Below are positions 1-6,925 of a DNA stretch of 7,514 bases, piece after piece; the first letter of the stretch is position 1; the number at the start of each line of letters is the position of its first letter. A program made the translations under genes and the position numbers. The notes beneath the pieces were generated by a model, which saw nothing but the letters and a program-made list of their open reading frames with translations, was not told the origin of the DNA and searched no databases. Origin of the DNA: an uncultured Caulobacterales bacterium (GTDB lineage Bacteria; Pseudomonadota; Alphaproteobacteria; Caulobacterales; Caulobacteraceae); NCBI GenBank assembly GCA_903889785.1, contig CAISYT010000110.1:1-7514 (forward strand), read 5' to 3'.

Positions 1-230
1 GTCACACCCCGTTCTTCACCAACTATCGCCCGCAGTTCTACTTCCGCACCACGGACGTGACCGGCATCATCCACCTCAAGGAAGGTGTTGAGATGATCAT
101 GCCCGGCGACAACGCCGAGCTGAACGTCGAGCTGATCACCCCGATCGCCATGGACCAAGGCCTGCGCTTCGCCATCCGCGAAGGCGGCCGTACCGTCGGC
201 GCCGGCGTCGTGGCCAAGATCCTCGAGTAG
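1..230 (+). CDS. tuf: Elongation factor Tu, C-terminal fragment (5' end outside window)
   Basis: The frame starting at base 3 reads 75 codons from HTPFFTNYRPQFYFRTTDVT to GGRTVGAGVVAKILE, followed by TAG at 228-230. This is the highly conserved C-terminal beta-barrel (domain 3) of EF-Tu, the GTPase that delivers aminoacyl-tRNA to the ribosome. Visible family hallmarks are the NYRPQFYFRTTDVTG block, MIMPGDN and the terminal RFAIREGGRTVGAGVV. The GTP-binding domain and domain 2 lie upstream of the window, so it cannot be told whether this is the tufA or tufB copy. A strong intrinsic terminator follows 22 bases after the stop, so tuf is the last gene of its transcription unit. No tRNA-Trp or secE gene follows, which argues weakly against the tufB-secE-nusG arrangement. 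Confidence 0.97.
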   Translation, partial: HTPFFTNYRPQFYFRTTDVTGIIHLKEGVEMIMPGDNAELNVELITPIAMDQGLRFAIREGGRTVGAGVVAKILE

Positions 231-252
231 GGTTTTTCCACACCCATGAATG

Positions 253-283
253 AAAAGGCCCCGGAGCGATCCGGGGCCTTTTT
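253..283 (+). terminator. Rho-independent terminator of tuf
   Basis: A perfect inverted repeat has arms AAAAGGCCCCGG (253-264) and CCGGGGCCTTTT (271-282), with a six-base loop AGCGAT and a run of five T at 279-283. The GC-rich 8-bp core followed by the T-run is a textbook intrinsic terminator. It sits 22 bases after the tuf stop codon. Because the left arm begins with AAAA, it could also terminate weakly on the minus strand. Confidence 0.93.
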
Positions 284-337
284 ATTTGGCGGTGCGATCT
301 GCGCAAAGGGTCGAAAGCAGCGCCCAGCCTCGCAACG

Positions 338-364
338 AAAAGCCCGGATCGCTCCGGGCTTTTT
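338..364 (-). terminator. Rho-independent terminator, probably for the minus-strand efflux operon (bidirectional)
   Basis: A perfect inverted repeat has arms AAAAGCCCGGA (338-348) and TCCGGGCTTTT (353-363), around loop TCGC. Read on the minus strand it gives a GC-rich stem followed by four U. Read on the plus strand it is followed by five T (360-364), so it can stop transcription in both directions. It lies about 120 bases beyond the stop codon of the minus-strand RND permease gene, and is the only clear terminator for that operon. It also gives a second barrier to read-through from tuf. Confidence 0.88.
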
Positions 365-484
365 GTAGTCTACGGTCATCGCGGATAATCGGCGTTCGCC
401 GCGTCATCCGAACGGCAAAGCAGCAAAGCCGAAATCGAGCGGCCGGCGGCTGCGCTGTGGTTGGGATGACGGCCTTAGAGGGCG

Positions 485-3400
485 CTACTCCGCCGCCTTG
501 GCTAGCACCGGCACGACCGATTTTGGGTCTTCCTTGGGCGTTACGAAGCGGGCAAACTTGGGTTTCACCCAGGCCTCAAAGGCGTCGACGATCTCATAGA
601 CCACCGGCACAATAACCAGGGACAGTACGGTCGAGCTGATCAGCCCGCCGATCACCGCTACGGCCATGGGTTGGCGGAATTCCGAACCACTGCCCAGGCC
701 AAGCGCCGTGGGGGCCATGCCAGCCATCATGGCCAGGGTGGTCATAACAATCGGACGGGCCCGTTCGCGGCAGGCTTCCAGGATAGCGTCGCGGCGGGTC
801 ATGCCTTCGCGCTCGCGCTCGATCGCGTATTCGACCAATAGGATCGAGTTCTTCGCCGCCAGCCCCATCAGCATCAGGAAACCGATCAGCGACGGCAGGC
901 TGAGCGACTGACGCGTGATCAGCAGGGCCAGCATGGCACCACCGATGGCCAGGGGAAGTGCCGACAGGATGGTGATCGGCTTGAAGAAGCTCTGGAACAG
1001 TAGGACCAGCACCCCATAGACCAGGAAGATCGCCGCGCCGAGCGCCACGCCAAAGCCGGTGAACAATTCGACAAAGGCTTGCTGATCGCCAGCCGCCGCA
1101 GGGGTGACGCCGGCGGGCAGATTCTTCATAGTCGGAAGCTCGCTGATCCCCTTCATGGCGGTACCCAATTGGGCACCGCGGTTGAGATCAGCCTCGATGG
1201 TCAGCTGACGCTTGCGTGCGAAGCGGTCGATCTTGGCCGGACCGGCCGCGAAGGTGATATCAGCCACGCTGTCGAGACGGGTGCTCCCGCCATGGGCGGT
1301 CGGCACGCGCATGGCGCGCAGGGAATCCAGGTCGCGGGTCTCCGCCCCCGCCAGTCGGACACGGATCGGCACCCGGCGTTCGCCTTGGGTGAGCTTGGCC
1401 ACATTGGCGTCGATGTCGCCGACCGTCGCCACGCGGGCAATGGCCGCGATGTCGCTCGAGCTTACGCCAAGGCGCGCAGCCTCGTCTGGCTTGGGCCGGA
1501 TCACGATTTCAGGTCCCGTCGGGGGGGAAGCGGGACGGGGATCGGCAACGACCTTAAGGCCCGTCATTTCTGACTGCAGTTTCTGGGCTGCGGCATCTAG
1601 CGCATCGCCGTTGTCGGCGGTCAGGATCTGCTGCACATCGGAAGAACCCCAGTCGCCCAGTAGATTGACCCGCGCGTCCGGAATGTCGTGCAGGCTGCTA
1701 CGAACCGCCTGCTTGATCTGGGTGACGGTCAGGGCCCGCTTGGGCTTGAGTACGATCGTAACCGTAGCGTCGGTCACGCCGGCGTTGCCGTTGTTGCCAG
1801 CGAAACCCGAGCCGATGTTCGAGCCCACCTGGGCGAAGACATGTTCGGTTTCCGGACGCTGCTGGAACAGGGTGGTGATGCTCTGAACCGTGCGGTCCAT
1901 GTCCTCGGTGGTCGCGCCCGGAGGGCCCTGGACCTTGAGGTAGAAGTAGTTGTTGTTGCCCGGCGGCTGGAAGGTGGTCGGGATCAGGGGGGTAAGCCCG
2001 ATCGAGACGATGAAAATCAGACCGCCGATGATGCAGCTGACGATGCGGTGGTTGAGCGACCATTCCAACACGTTGCGATAGCGGCCTTTGAACGCCGGGC
2101 GTGGTGAGGGATGGACGTTGGCCTTGAGGAAATAGGCCGCCAGCAGCGGGGTGAGCAGGCGGGCGACCACCAGGGAGAACAGGACGGCAACAGCGACCGT
2201 CAGTCCGAATTCCTTGAAGAATTGGCCAACTGTGCCGGGCATAAAGCTGACCGGAAAGAACACCGCCACGATGGTGAAGGTCGTGGCGACCACGGCCAGA
2301 CCGATCTGGTCGGCACCGTCTAGCGCGGCGTAATAGGGCCGGATTCCGGTCTTGACCCGCTTTTCGATGTTTTCGATTTCGACGATGGCGTCATCAACCA
2401 GGATGCCGATGACCAGGGTCAGGGCCAGCAGGGTCACGACGTTTAGGGAGAAGCCCATCACCGCCATAAAGGCGAAGGTGGGGATCAGCGACACGGGCAT
2501 GGCGATGGCCGTGACCAGGGTTGCACGCCATTCACGCAGGAACAGGAACACCACCAGAGAGGCCAATAACATGCCTTCAAGCAGGGTATGTTTGGTGGCT
2601 TCGAAGCTGGCGCGGGTGTCGTCAACGGTCGAGAATACCTTGACGAAAGTGACGCCTGTATTGGCCGCCTTCAGCCGCTCGATTGCCGCCTTGACCTTAT
2701 CCTCTACTGCAACGTCGCTGCTCTCCTTGGTCTTCATGACCTGGAAGGCAACGACGGGCCGGGTATCCAGCCTCGCGAAACCGCGTTCCTCGCCGGCACC
2801 GTCGCCGACATCCGCCACATCGGCCAGGCGCACGAAGGATCCGCTCGCGGTCGGGATGGTCAGGTTACGTAGGTCGTCCAGAGTCTGAGCCGCGCCTAGC
2901 ACGCGCAGGGTCTGCTCGCGACCGCCAATACGAGCACGGCCCCCAGGGGCATCTACATCGAAACGGCTAAGCGCCGCGTTCAGGGCGGTGGCGGTTAGGC
3001 CATGGCTGGCCAGACGGTCGCTGTCGACCGTTACGTTGATCTCGCGATTGACGCCGCCCACGCGGGCGACCTGGGCCACGCCCTTTTCACCTTGCAGGGT
3101 GCGGCTGACGGTATCGTCGATGAACCAGGCCAGATCGGTCTGCGACATGGTCGGTGCCGAAACCGCATAGGTCATGATTGGGGCGGAATCGATTTCCAGC
3201 CTTTGCACCGTCGGTTCATCGATCTCGCGCGGCAGCTGCGCGCGCGCCTGATCGACCTTGGACCGCACCGCGTCAGTGGCTTTCTGCAGGTCTTCGCCGA
3301 GTTCAAACTCGATGGTGGTGGTGGAGGCACCCTGCACCACCGACGATCGGATGGTCTTGACGTTGGAGATGCTGGCCAGGGCATCCTCGATCGGACGCGT

Positions 3401-3604
3401 GATCTGAGTCTCCATCTCGCCAGGCGCGGCCCCGCTTTGCGTCACCGACACCGACACCGCCGGAAACGAGACATTGGGGAACTGCTTAACCGGGAGGAAC
3501 AGGTAGCTAACCAGGCCCAGGATCACCAAGGCGATGAACAGCAGGGCGACGGGCGTCGGGTTCTTGATCGCCCATGCAGAAATGCGGATTTGCGACGCGG
3601 CCAT
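485..3604 (-). CDS. RND efflux permease, HAE-1 (AcrB/MexB-like) inner-membrane pump
   Basis: A 1039-residue proton-driven pump of the resistance-nodulation-division superfamily, the usual length for AcrB relatives (about 1000-1060). TM1 spans about residues 16-38. Two large periplasmic regions follow (about 39-340 and 542-848), and the other helices fall at about 343-492, 519-541 and 849-1004, giving the duplicated 12-helix plan. The proton-relay Asp-Asp pair is seen in TM4 (ILVDDAIVEIENIE, D404-D405) and the partner lysine in TM10 (GLAAKNSILLVE, K918). The Asp-Asp pair marks the hydrophobe/amphiphile branch rather than the metal branch. The start ATG (3604-3602) overlaps the adaptor's stop by one base (TGATG) and has a GGAG Shine-Dalgarno (complement of 3612-3615) seven bases upstream. 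It is the last gene of the operon. The protein is expected to form a trimer in the inner membrane and export drugs, detergents or other amphiphiles; the actual substrate is unknown. Confidence 0.96.
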   Translation of the reverse strand: MAASQIRISAWAIKNPTPVALLFIALVILGLVSYLFLPVKQFPNVSFPAVSVSVTQSGAAPGEMETQITRPIEDALASISNVKTIRSSVVQGASTTTIEFELGEDLQKATDAVRSKVDQARAQLPREIDEPTVQRLEIDSAPIMTYAVSAPTMSQTDLAWFIDDTVSRTLQGEKGVAQVARVGGVNREINVTVDSDRLASHGLTATALNAALSRFDVDAPGGRARIGGREQTLRVLGAAQTLDDLRNLTIPTASGSFVRLADVADVGDGAGEERGFARLDTRPVVAFQVMKTKESSDVAVEDKVKAAIERLKAANTGVTFVKVFSTVDDTRASFEATKHTLLEGMLLASLVVFLFLREWRATLVTAIAMPVSLIPTFAFMAVMGFSLNVVTLLALTLVIGILVDDAIVEIENIEKRVKTGIRPYYAALDGADQIGLAVVATTFTIVAVFFPVSFMPGTVGQFFKEFGLTVAVAVLFSLVVARLLTPLLAAYFLKANVHPSPRPAFKGRYRNVLEWSLNHRIVSCIIGGLIFIVSIGLTPLIPTTFQPPGNNNYFYLKVQGPPGATTEDMDRTVQSITTLFQQRPETEHVFAQVGSNIGSGFAGNNGNAGVTDATVTIVLKPKRALTVTQIKQAVRSSLHDIPDARVNLLGDWGSSDVQQILTADNGDALDAAAQKLQSEMTGLKVVADPRPASPPTGPEIVIRPKPDEAARLGVSSSDIAAIARVATVGDIDANVAKLTQGERRVPIRVRLAGAETRDLDSLRAMRVPTAHGGSTRLDSVADITFAAGPAKIDRFARKRQLTIEADLNRGAQLGTAMKGISELPTMKNLPAGVTPAAAGDQQAFVELFTGFGVALGAAIFLVYGVLVLLFQSFFKPITILSALPLAIGGAMLALLITRQSLSLPSLIGFLMLMGLAAKNSILLVEYAIEREREGMTRRDAILEACRERARPIVMTTLAMMAGMAPTALGLGSGSEFRQPMAVAVIGGLISSTVLSLVIVPVVYEIVDAFEAWVKPKFARFVTPKEDPKSVVPVLAKAAE

Positions 3605-4653
3605 CAGTTGGCTCCGGTCGCGGGGGCTGCCACGGGCCGAACCAGGTTGCCTTCAAGCGCAAAGGCGGCCCCACCCAGTAGAACGCGCGTCCCCTCTGCG
3701 GGGCCCTGAACCAGTTCGACCCAACCGCCGCTGCGTGCGCCAGTGCGGACGGGGATCAGGTGAGTCGTATTCTTGGCATCGACGGCCACAACGCTGGCGC
3801 CGGCGGTATCGTAGCGTACGGCCGATTCTGGCACCGCCAGGGTCGCCGCGCCGGTGGGGTTGAAGGTGGCCCTGGCAAAGCCGCCCGGACGCAGGTCGTT
3901 GCGCACGGGCAGGCGGACGCGGACGCTAGCCAGATTTGTCGCCGGATCGATGCGCGGGCTGATCAGGCGAACCTGGCCGTTGACGACCGAGCCGCTGGGC
4001 AGGGTGACCTGCACCGACTGGCCAAGACGGACCTTGGACACATCGATCTCATTCATCTGGGCTTCCAGTTCGACCAGACCGTCGCGCGCGATACGGAACC
4101 AAACGCCGTTGCCGCCCGCCACTTCACCGGGGCGCACCGTGCGTTCCAAAATGCGGCCGCTGACCGGGGCCGTGATGGTCATACGGGCGTCGCGTGTCTT
4201 CATCTCGGCCAGGGCGGCCTTGGCAGCCTGGGCCTGGAAGCGGCGGGTCTCGATCTGTTCCTGGCTCAGTACGCCCGCATTATCGAGGCCGGAAACGCGG
4301 TTTGCCTGAGCCTCGGCCTGGGCGGTTTGGGCCGCCTGTTGGTCGATCTGGGCCCGCAGCAAGGTGTCGTCGAGCTGCGCCAGCGGCTGGCCAGCCTTGA
4401 CCCAGTCGCCCTCGTCCGCACGCACATAGGCGACGCGATAGCCGGCGAGTTCGGAGCCAACCGCGGCTTCCTCGCGTGGCAGCAGCGATCCAGAAGCAGA
4501 AACCCCGCCGGCAAGCGCGCGCTTTTGGATCGTGGTCACGGAGACCGTCGGGGCCGAGGTGACCGGATTTTCGGCAACCTCCATCTTGCCGCAGCTGGCC
4601 ATAGCGGTGGCGGAAAGCAGCAGGGCCAGGGCTTTTGGGGCGTATCGGGTCAT
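3604..4653 (-). CDS. RND periplasmic adaptor (membrane fusion) lipoprotein
   Basis: A 349-residue HlyD/AcrA-type adaptor that links the inner-membrane permease to the outer membrane channel. An N-terminal signal (hydrophobic stretch about residues 8-19) ends at C21 in the context AMASC-GK, a plausible but not ideal lipobox (Met at -3), so the protein is probably anchored in the inner membrane by lipid. Domains in order: first lipoyl half about 62-94 (GYRVAYVRADEGDWVKAGQP), a short coiled-coil hairpin about 95-152 rich in Gln and Ala, second lipoyl half about 156-190 (TITAPVSGRILERTVRPGEV), beta-barrel about 192-266 including the family-like RLISPRIDPATNLASVRVRL, and membrane-proximal domain about 267-340. 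The ATG overlaps the stop of the upstream outer membrane factor by four bases (ATGA), and its own stop shares one base with the permease start. Family assignment is firm; the substrate is not deducible. Confidence 0.95.
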   Translation of the reverse strand: MTRYAPKALALLLSATAMASCGKMEVAENPVTSAPTVSVTTIQKRALAGGVSASGSLLPREEAAVGSELAGYRVAYVRADEGDWVKAGQPLAQLDDTLLRAQIDQQAAQTAQAEAQANRVSGLDNAGVLSQEQIETRRFQAQAAKAALAEMKTRDARMTITAPVSGRILERTVRPGEVAGGNGVWFRIARDGLVELEAQMNEIDVSKVRLGQSVQVTLPSGSVVNGQVRLISPRIDPATNLASVRVRLPVRNDLRPGGFARATFNPTGAATLAVPESAVRYDTAGASVVAVDAKNTTHLIPVRTGARSGGWVELVQGPAEGTRVLLGGAAFALEGNLVRPVAAPATGAN

Positions 4654-6104
4654 GAATGGGTTTCCGTCCGCGCGGCTTGGGCGCTGGTCTGGGGCGTCTG
4701 CGTCGAAGTCCAGCCCCCACCGAGGGCTTTGAAGGCTTGCACGGCGCGCTGTTGCGCATCCGCCTGCGCGCTGGTCAGGGCACTGCGGGTGGCGCGCCAG
4801 CTTTGCTCGGCGGAAAGGGCCTGGGTTAGGTCGTCTACCCCATCGGCATAGCGCAGCCTGGCGGCATCATAGGCGCGACGGGCGCGGACCTCTCCATCGG
4901 TCAGCAGGGCCACGCGACGGCGGTCTGCATCGAGTTGTGTCAAGGCGTTCTCGGCCTCGCCATAGGCGGTCTGCACGGCCTTCTCGTAGGCCAGGGCCGC
5001 CTGGTCGACCCGCGCGCCCTGCGCGTCGATCTCGGTCTTAATCCTCGGCAGGTTCATAACCGGTACACTGACGCCCACGCCAAGGGTCCAGGATTTGGTG
5101 GTGGTGGTAAATCCAGGGAGTTCCGACTTGGAATAACCAAGGCCGGGATTGAGATTGAAGGTCGGAAACAGCGCCTTCTCGTCCAGTTTGAGCCTGCCGG
5201 CGGCAGACGCTAGGCGCGCGAAGGCCTCACGCACATCCGGCCGGCGTGTCAGTAGATCGCCAGGCGTGGTCGCGAGGGGTGCTGGAATGACGACCACAGC
5301 GGGCGGCAAGGGCAGGCTCTCTACCGGGTCAGTGCCGCGACCGATCAGGATCAGCAGACTGCGGCGGGCGGCCTGCTGCTGGGCTTCCAGGGCAGTGATC
5401 TGGGCCTTGGCCTGCGCCAGGTCTCCGGCGACGCGATCAGCATCTGCGCCGGTGCCGATCCCGACCTTGGCCTTCCGCGTGGCGAGGTCGGCCAGCGCGC
5501 CCTGCACGCGCCCGGTCTCCCGGGCGTTGTCGAGTTGCACGTCGAGGGCGCGGAGCTGGAAGTACAACTGCGCGACATTGGCGGCGAGGCTGGCCTTGGC
5601 GGCCTCGGAATTGAACCGCACCGCGGCCAGATCTGAATTGGCGGTGCGGATGGCATCGCCCCGGCGGTTAAGGTAGTCGAGTTCCCAACTGATGTTGAAA
5701 TTGGCGCTAGCGTTGCGGGTGTCACCGCTCTGGGAAAAGCCGGGGAAGGTGAAGCCGGAAACCTCACTGTTCCCCTTTGCGGTCGAGCCGTTGACCTGTC
5801 CGCTGGGCAGGATCGCGGTATCGACCAGACCTCTGCGCGTGGCGATGGCCTCCTGAAGGCGCAGGGTCGCGGTCCGTGCGTCGGGACTGGCCTTAAGCGC
5901 CGTTTCCACCAAGGCGGTCAGGGCCGGGTCACTGAAGCTGGCCCACCACGCGTCGAGCGGGGCCGGCGCCATGCCGGCGGGTGCTGCCGGGGCCTGAAAG
6001 GCGGCAGGCAGGGCGAGGTTCGGCGTGATTCGCGCGCTGGACGCACACCCGGCCGTCAGGGCCGAGGTCGCCAGCACGGCCAGAATCGTTGCGCGATAAG
6101 ACAT
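4650..6104 (-). CDS. NodT-family outer membrane efflux lipoprotein (TolC/OprM-like)
   Basis: A 484-residue outer membrane factor, the usual length for OprM/NodT proteins. It has a canonical lipoprotein signal with lipobox LTAGC and lipidated C20, followed by the N-terminal segment with DAWWASFSDPALTALVETAL (51-70). Two OEP repeats follow. The first covers about 65-250 (SWELDYLNRRGDAIRTANSD at about 139-158). The second covers about 283-460, opening with the diagnostic DLLTRRPDVREAFARL and ending in FKALGGGW (458-465). A trimer would form a beta-barrel and periplasmic alpha-tunnel exit duct. The start ATG is followed directly by a basic residue and hydrophobic stretch typical of the signal. 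Upstream Shine-Dalgarno sequence is weak. The gene begins 89 bases after the regulator's stop and overlaps the adaptor start by four bases, so it is the first structural gene of the pump operon. Confidence 0.95.
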   Translation of the reverse strand: MSYRATILAVLATSALTAGCASSARITPNLALPAAFQAPAAPAGMAPAPLDAWWASFSDPALTALVETALKASPDARTATLRLQEAIATRRGLVDTAILPSGQVNGSTAKGNSEVSGFTFPGFSQSGDTRNASANFNISWELDYLNRRGDAIRTANSDLAAVRFNSEAAKASLAANVAQLYFQLRALDVQLDNARETGRVQGALADLATRKAKVGIGTGADADRVAGDLAQAKAQITALEAQQQAARRSLLILIGRGTDPVESLPLPPAVVVIPAPLATTPGDLLTRRPDVREAFARLASAAGRLKLDEKALFPTFNLNPGLGYSKSELPGFTTTTKSWTLGVGVSVPVMNLPRIKTEIDAQGARVDQAALAYEKAVQTAYGEAENALTQLDADRRRVALLTDGEVRARRAYDAARLRYADGVDDLTQALSAEQSWRATRSALTSAQADAQQRAVQAFKALGGGWTSTQTPQTSAQAARTETHS

Positions 6105-6125
6105 GGTCTACCAGCCCCTGTGGAC

Positions 6126-6142
6126 CAGCGGCTTGGCCGCTG
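6126..6142 (-). other. Small GC-rich hairpin between regulator and outer membrane factor genes
   Basis: A perfect 7-bp inverted repeat CAGCGGC-TTG-GCCGCTG lies in the 89-base gap between the regulator stop and the outer membrane factor start. Its near edge is 21 bases upstream of the ATG. No T-run follows on the minus strand, so it is not a standard intrinsic terminator. In mRNA it would form a compact stem-loop just upstream of the start. It could shield the downstream message from decay or tune translation of the pump genes relative to the regulator; this is inference only. Confidence 0.4.
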
Positions 6143-6193
6143 CGAGGTAAATAGGCACTATTGCGGATTGCGCCATGGTTCGGAGATCACTGT

Positions 6194-6682
6194 TCACTGA
6201 AACTTTACCGTGGCCTTCTGTTTTGTCTCATCTAAGGCTGCGGTGCCGCCGGAGAGGGCATGCAGAGCCGGAATGGCCTGTGCAATAGCGTCGCGGTCTG
6301 CGGCGGAAAGTTCGGCTAAGCGGCCAGCCAGCCAATCGGTATCTTGCCGCTTGACGGAGTCGATGATCGCAGTAGCGGCGGGTGCCAGGATTAATCTGAC
6401 GCGGCGGCGGTCACTGTCGGGGCCTGGCTCGCGCAGGATCAGGCCTGCGGCCTCTAGGCGCTTGACCTGTCCGCTCATGGTCGGCCCCCTGACCCCTGCC
6501 TCGGCGGCAAGGTCGGATACCCCGATCCCGGGCGACCTGCGCAGGTAGAATAGGATCATTAGATCGGGATACCCCATGCGTGCAGCCTGCGCGTTTTCCC
6601 GACGGATGCGGCGCATCGTGAGAAATAAGGCGTGCAGCAGGCCGTCAGCTAGGGCATTCAGGCTCGGGGCGTGGTCGCTCAT
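6194..6682 (-). CDS. MarR-family transcriptional regulator, probable repressor of the efflux operon
   Basis: A 162-residue winged-helix protein, a usual MarR size. From the chosen start (MSDHAPSLNALADGLLHALF) it has an N-terminal dimerisation helix (about 5-35), a helix-turn-helix (about 40-80: PDLMILFYLRRSPGIGVSDL, then AAEAGVRGPTMSGQVKRLEA) and a wing with the family-typical DSDRRRVRL (about 89-97), then C-terminal dimerisation helices. The frame stays open upstream to an ATG at 6778, but that would place the start before a good promoter at 6714-6741. The ATG at 6682 is therefore preferred, with a weak GGA seven bases before it. The gene leads the operon ahead of the pump genes and has a palindromic operator over its promoter, so autorepression with ligand-induced release is likely. 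The ligand is unknown. Confidence 0.93.
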   Translation of the reverse strand: MSDHAPSLNALADGLLHALFLTMRRIRRENAQAARMGYPDLMILFYLRRSPGIGVSDLAAEAGVRGPTMSGQVKRLEAAGLILREPGPDSDRRRVRLILAPAATAIIDSVKRQDTDWLAGRLAELSAADRDAIAQAIPALHALSGGTAALDETKQKATVKFQ

Positions 6683-6694
6683 GCGAGAGTCCAA

Positions 6695-6721
6695 AAGATA
6701 GTTCGAAAAGCTAACTATCTT
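6695..6721 (-). promoter_or_regulatory. Probable MarR-type operator
   Basis: A perfect 9-bp inverted repeat has arms AAGATAGTT (6695-6703) and AACTATCTT (6713-6721), separated by nine bases (CGAAAAGCT). It lies 12 bases upstream of the regulator start and stands out as AT-rich against the GC-rich surroundings. The ATAGTT/AACTAT arms and the length fit sites bound by dimeric winged-helix MarR regulators. The site covers the -10 box and the likely transcription start, so binding should block RNA polymerase and give autorepression. The sequence is seen directly; the binding protein is inferred from proximity. Confidence 0.75.
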
Positions 6722-6741
6722 AACCCCCTGACCGAGGTCAA
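6714..6741 (-). promoter_or_regulatory. Sigma-70-like promoter of the regulator-efflux operon
   Basis: On the minus strand a -35 box TTGACC (complement of 6736-6741, 5 of 6 to consensus) and a -10 box GATAGT (complement of 6714-6719, 4 of 6) are separated by 16 bases. Transcription would begin near 6706, leaving a leader of about 24 bases before the ATG at 6682. The -10 box falls inside the right arm of the inverted repeat. No other clear promoter is seen up to the permease gene, so the whole four-gene operon probably starts here, though a weaker start in the 6105-6193 gap cannot be excluded. Confidence 0.65.
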
Positions 6742-6925
6742 GCGGTGGCGTCATGTTCACCCGGCTCAAAACCATCACCTCAGATTGGCGCGGATCTAAG
6801 ACCTGGTGCGAGCGAAGGACCGCTGGGCAAACTTGCGGGCGACGGCACTGCGTCGCTGGAAGGCGTCATGCCGTCAGGCTCCGGTTTGGGGGCGGAACAT
6901 CCAGCCGAGACTTGGAGATTTACGG

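Noticed and set aside
382..410. Bulged hairpin CGGAT...CGGCG-TT-CGCCG...ATCCG downstream of the permease
   Set aside because: Interrupted stem without a T-run and no sign of conserved RNA structure. Such pairings are common by chance in GC-rich DNA, and a clear terminator lies nearby.
402..471. 8-bp inverted repeat CGTCATCC / GGATGACG separated by 54 bases
   Set aside because: Short, widely spaced and without any flanking duplication or mobile-element coding region. It is not enough to call an element boundary.
250..615. Plus-strand open frame starting inside the tuf terminator
   Set aside because: It runs through both terminators and into the antisense of the permease 3' end, with no recognisable domain.
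1079..3709. Several plus-strand open frames of 94-235 codons opposite the permease gene
   Set aside because: All are antisense to the intact RND permease, overlap one another in different frames and have no family resemblance. The third-position GC bias explains them.
3760..4851. 363-codon open frame on the plus strand opposite the adaptor and outer membrane factor genes
   Set aside because: It lies antisense to two clearly recognised genes, shows no recognisable domain and has low-complexity composition rich in Gly, Arg, Ala and His. It is a shadow of GC-rich coding DNA.
6839..6856. Hairpin GCGACG-GCACTG-CGTCGC downstream of the deaminase as a possible terminator
   Set aside because: The stem is only six base pairs and no T-run follows on the minus strand. 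It does not meet the intrinsic terminator pattern.
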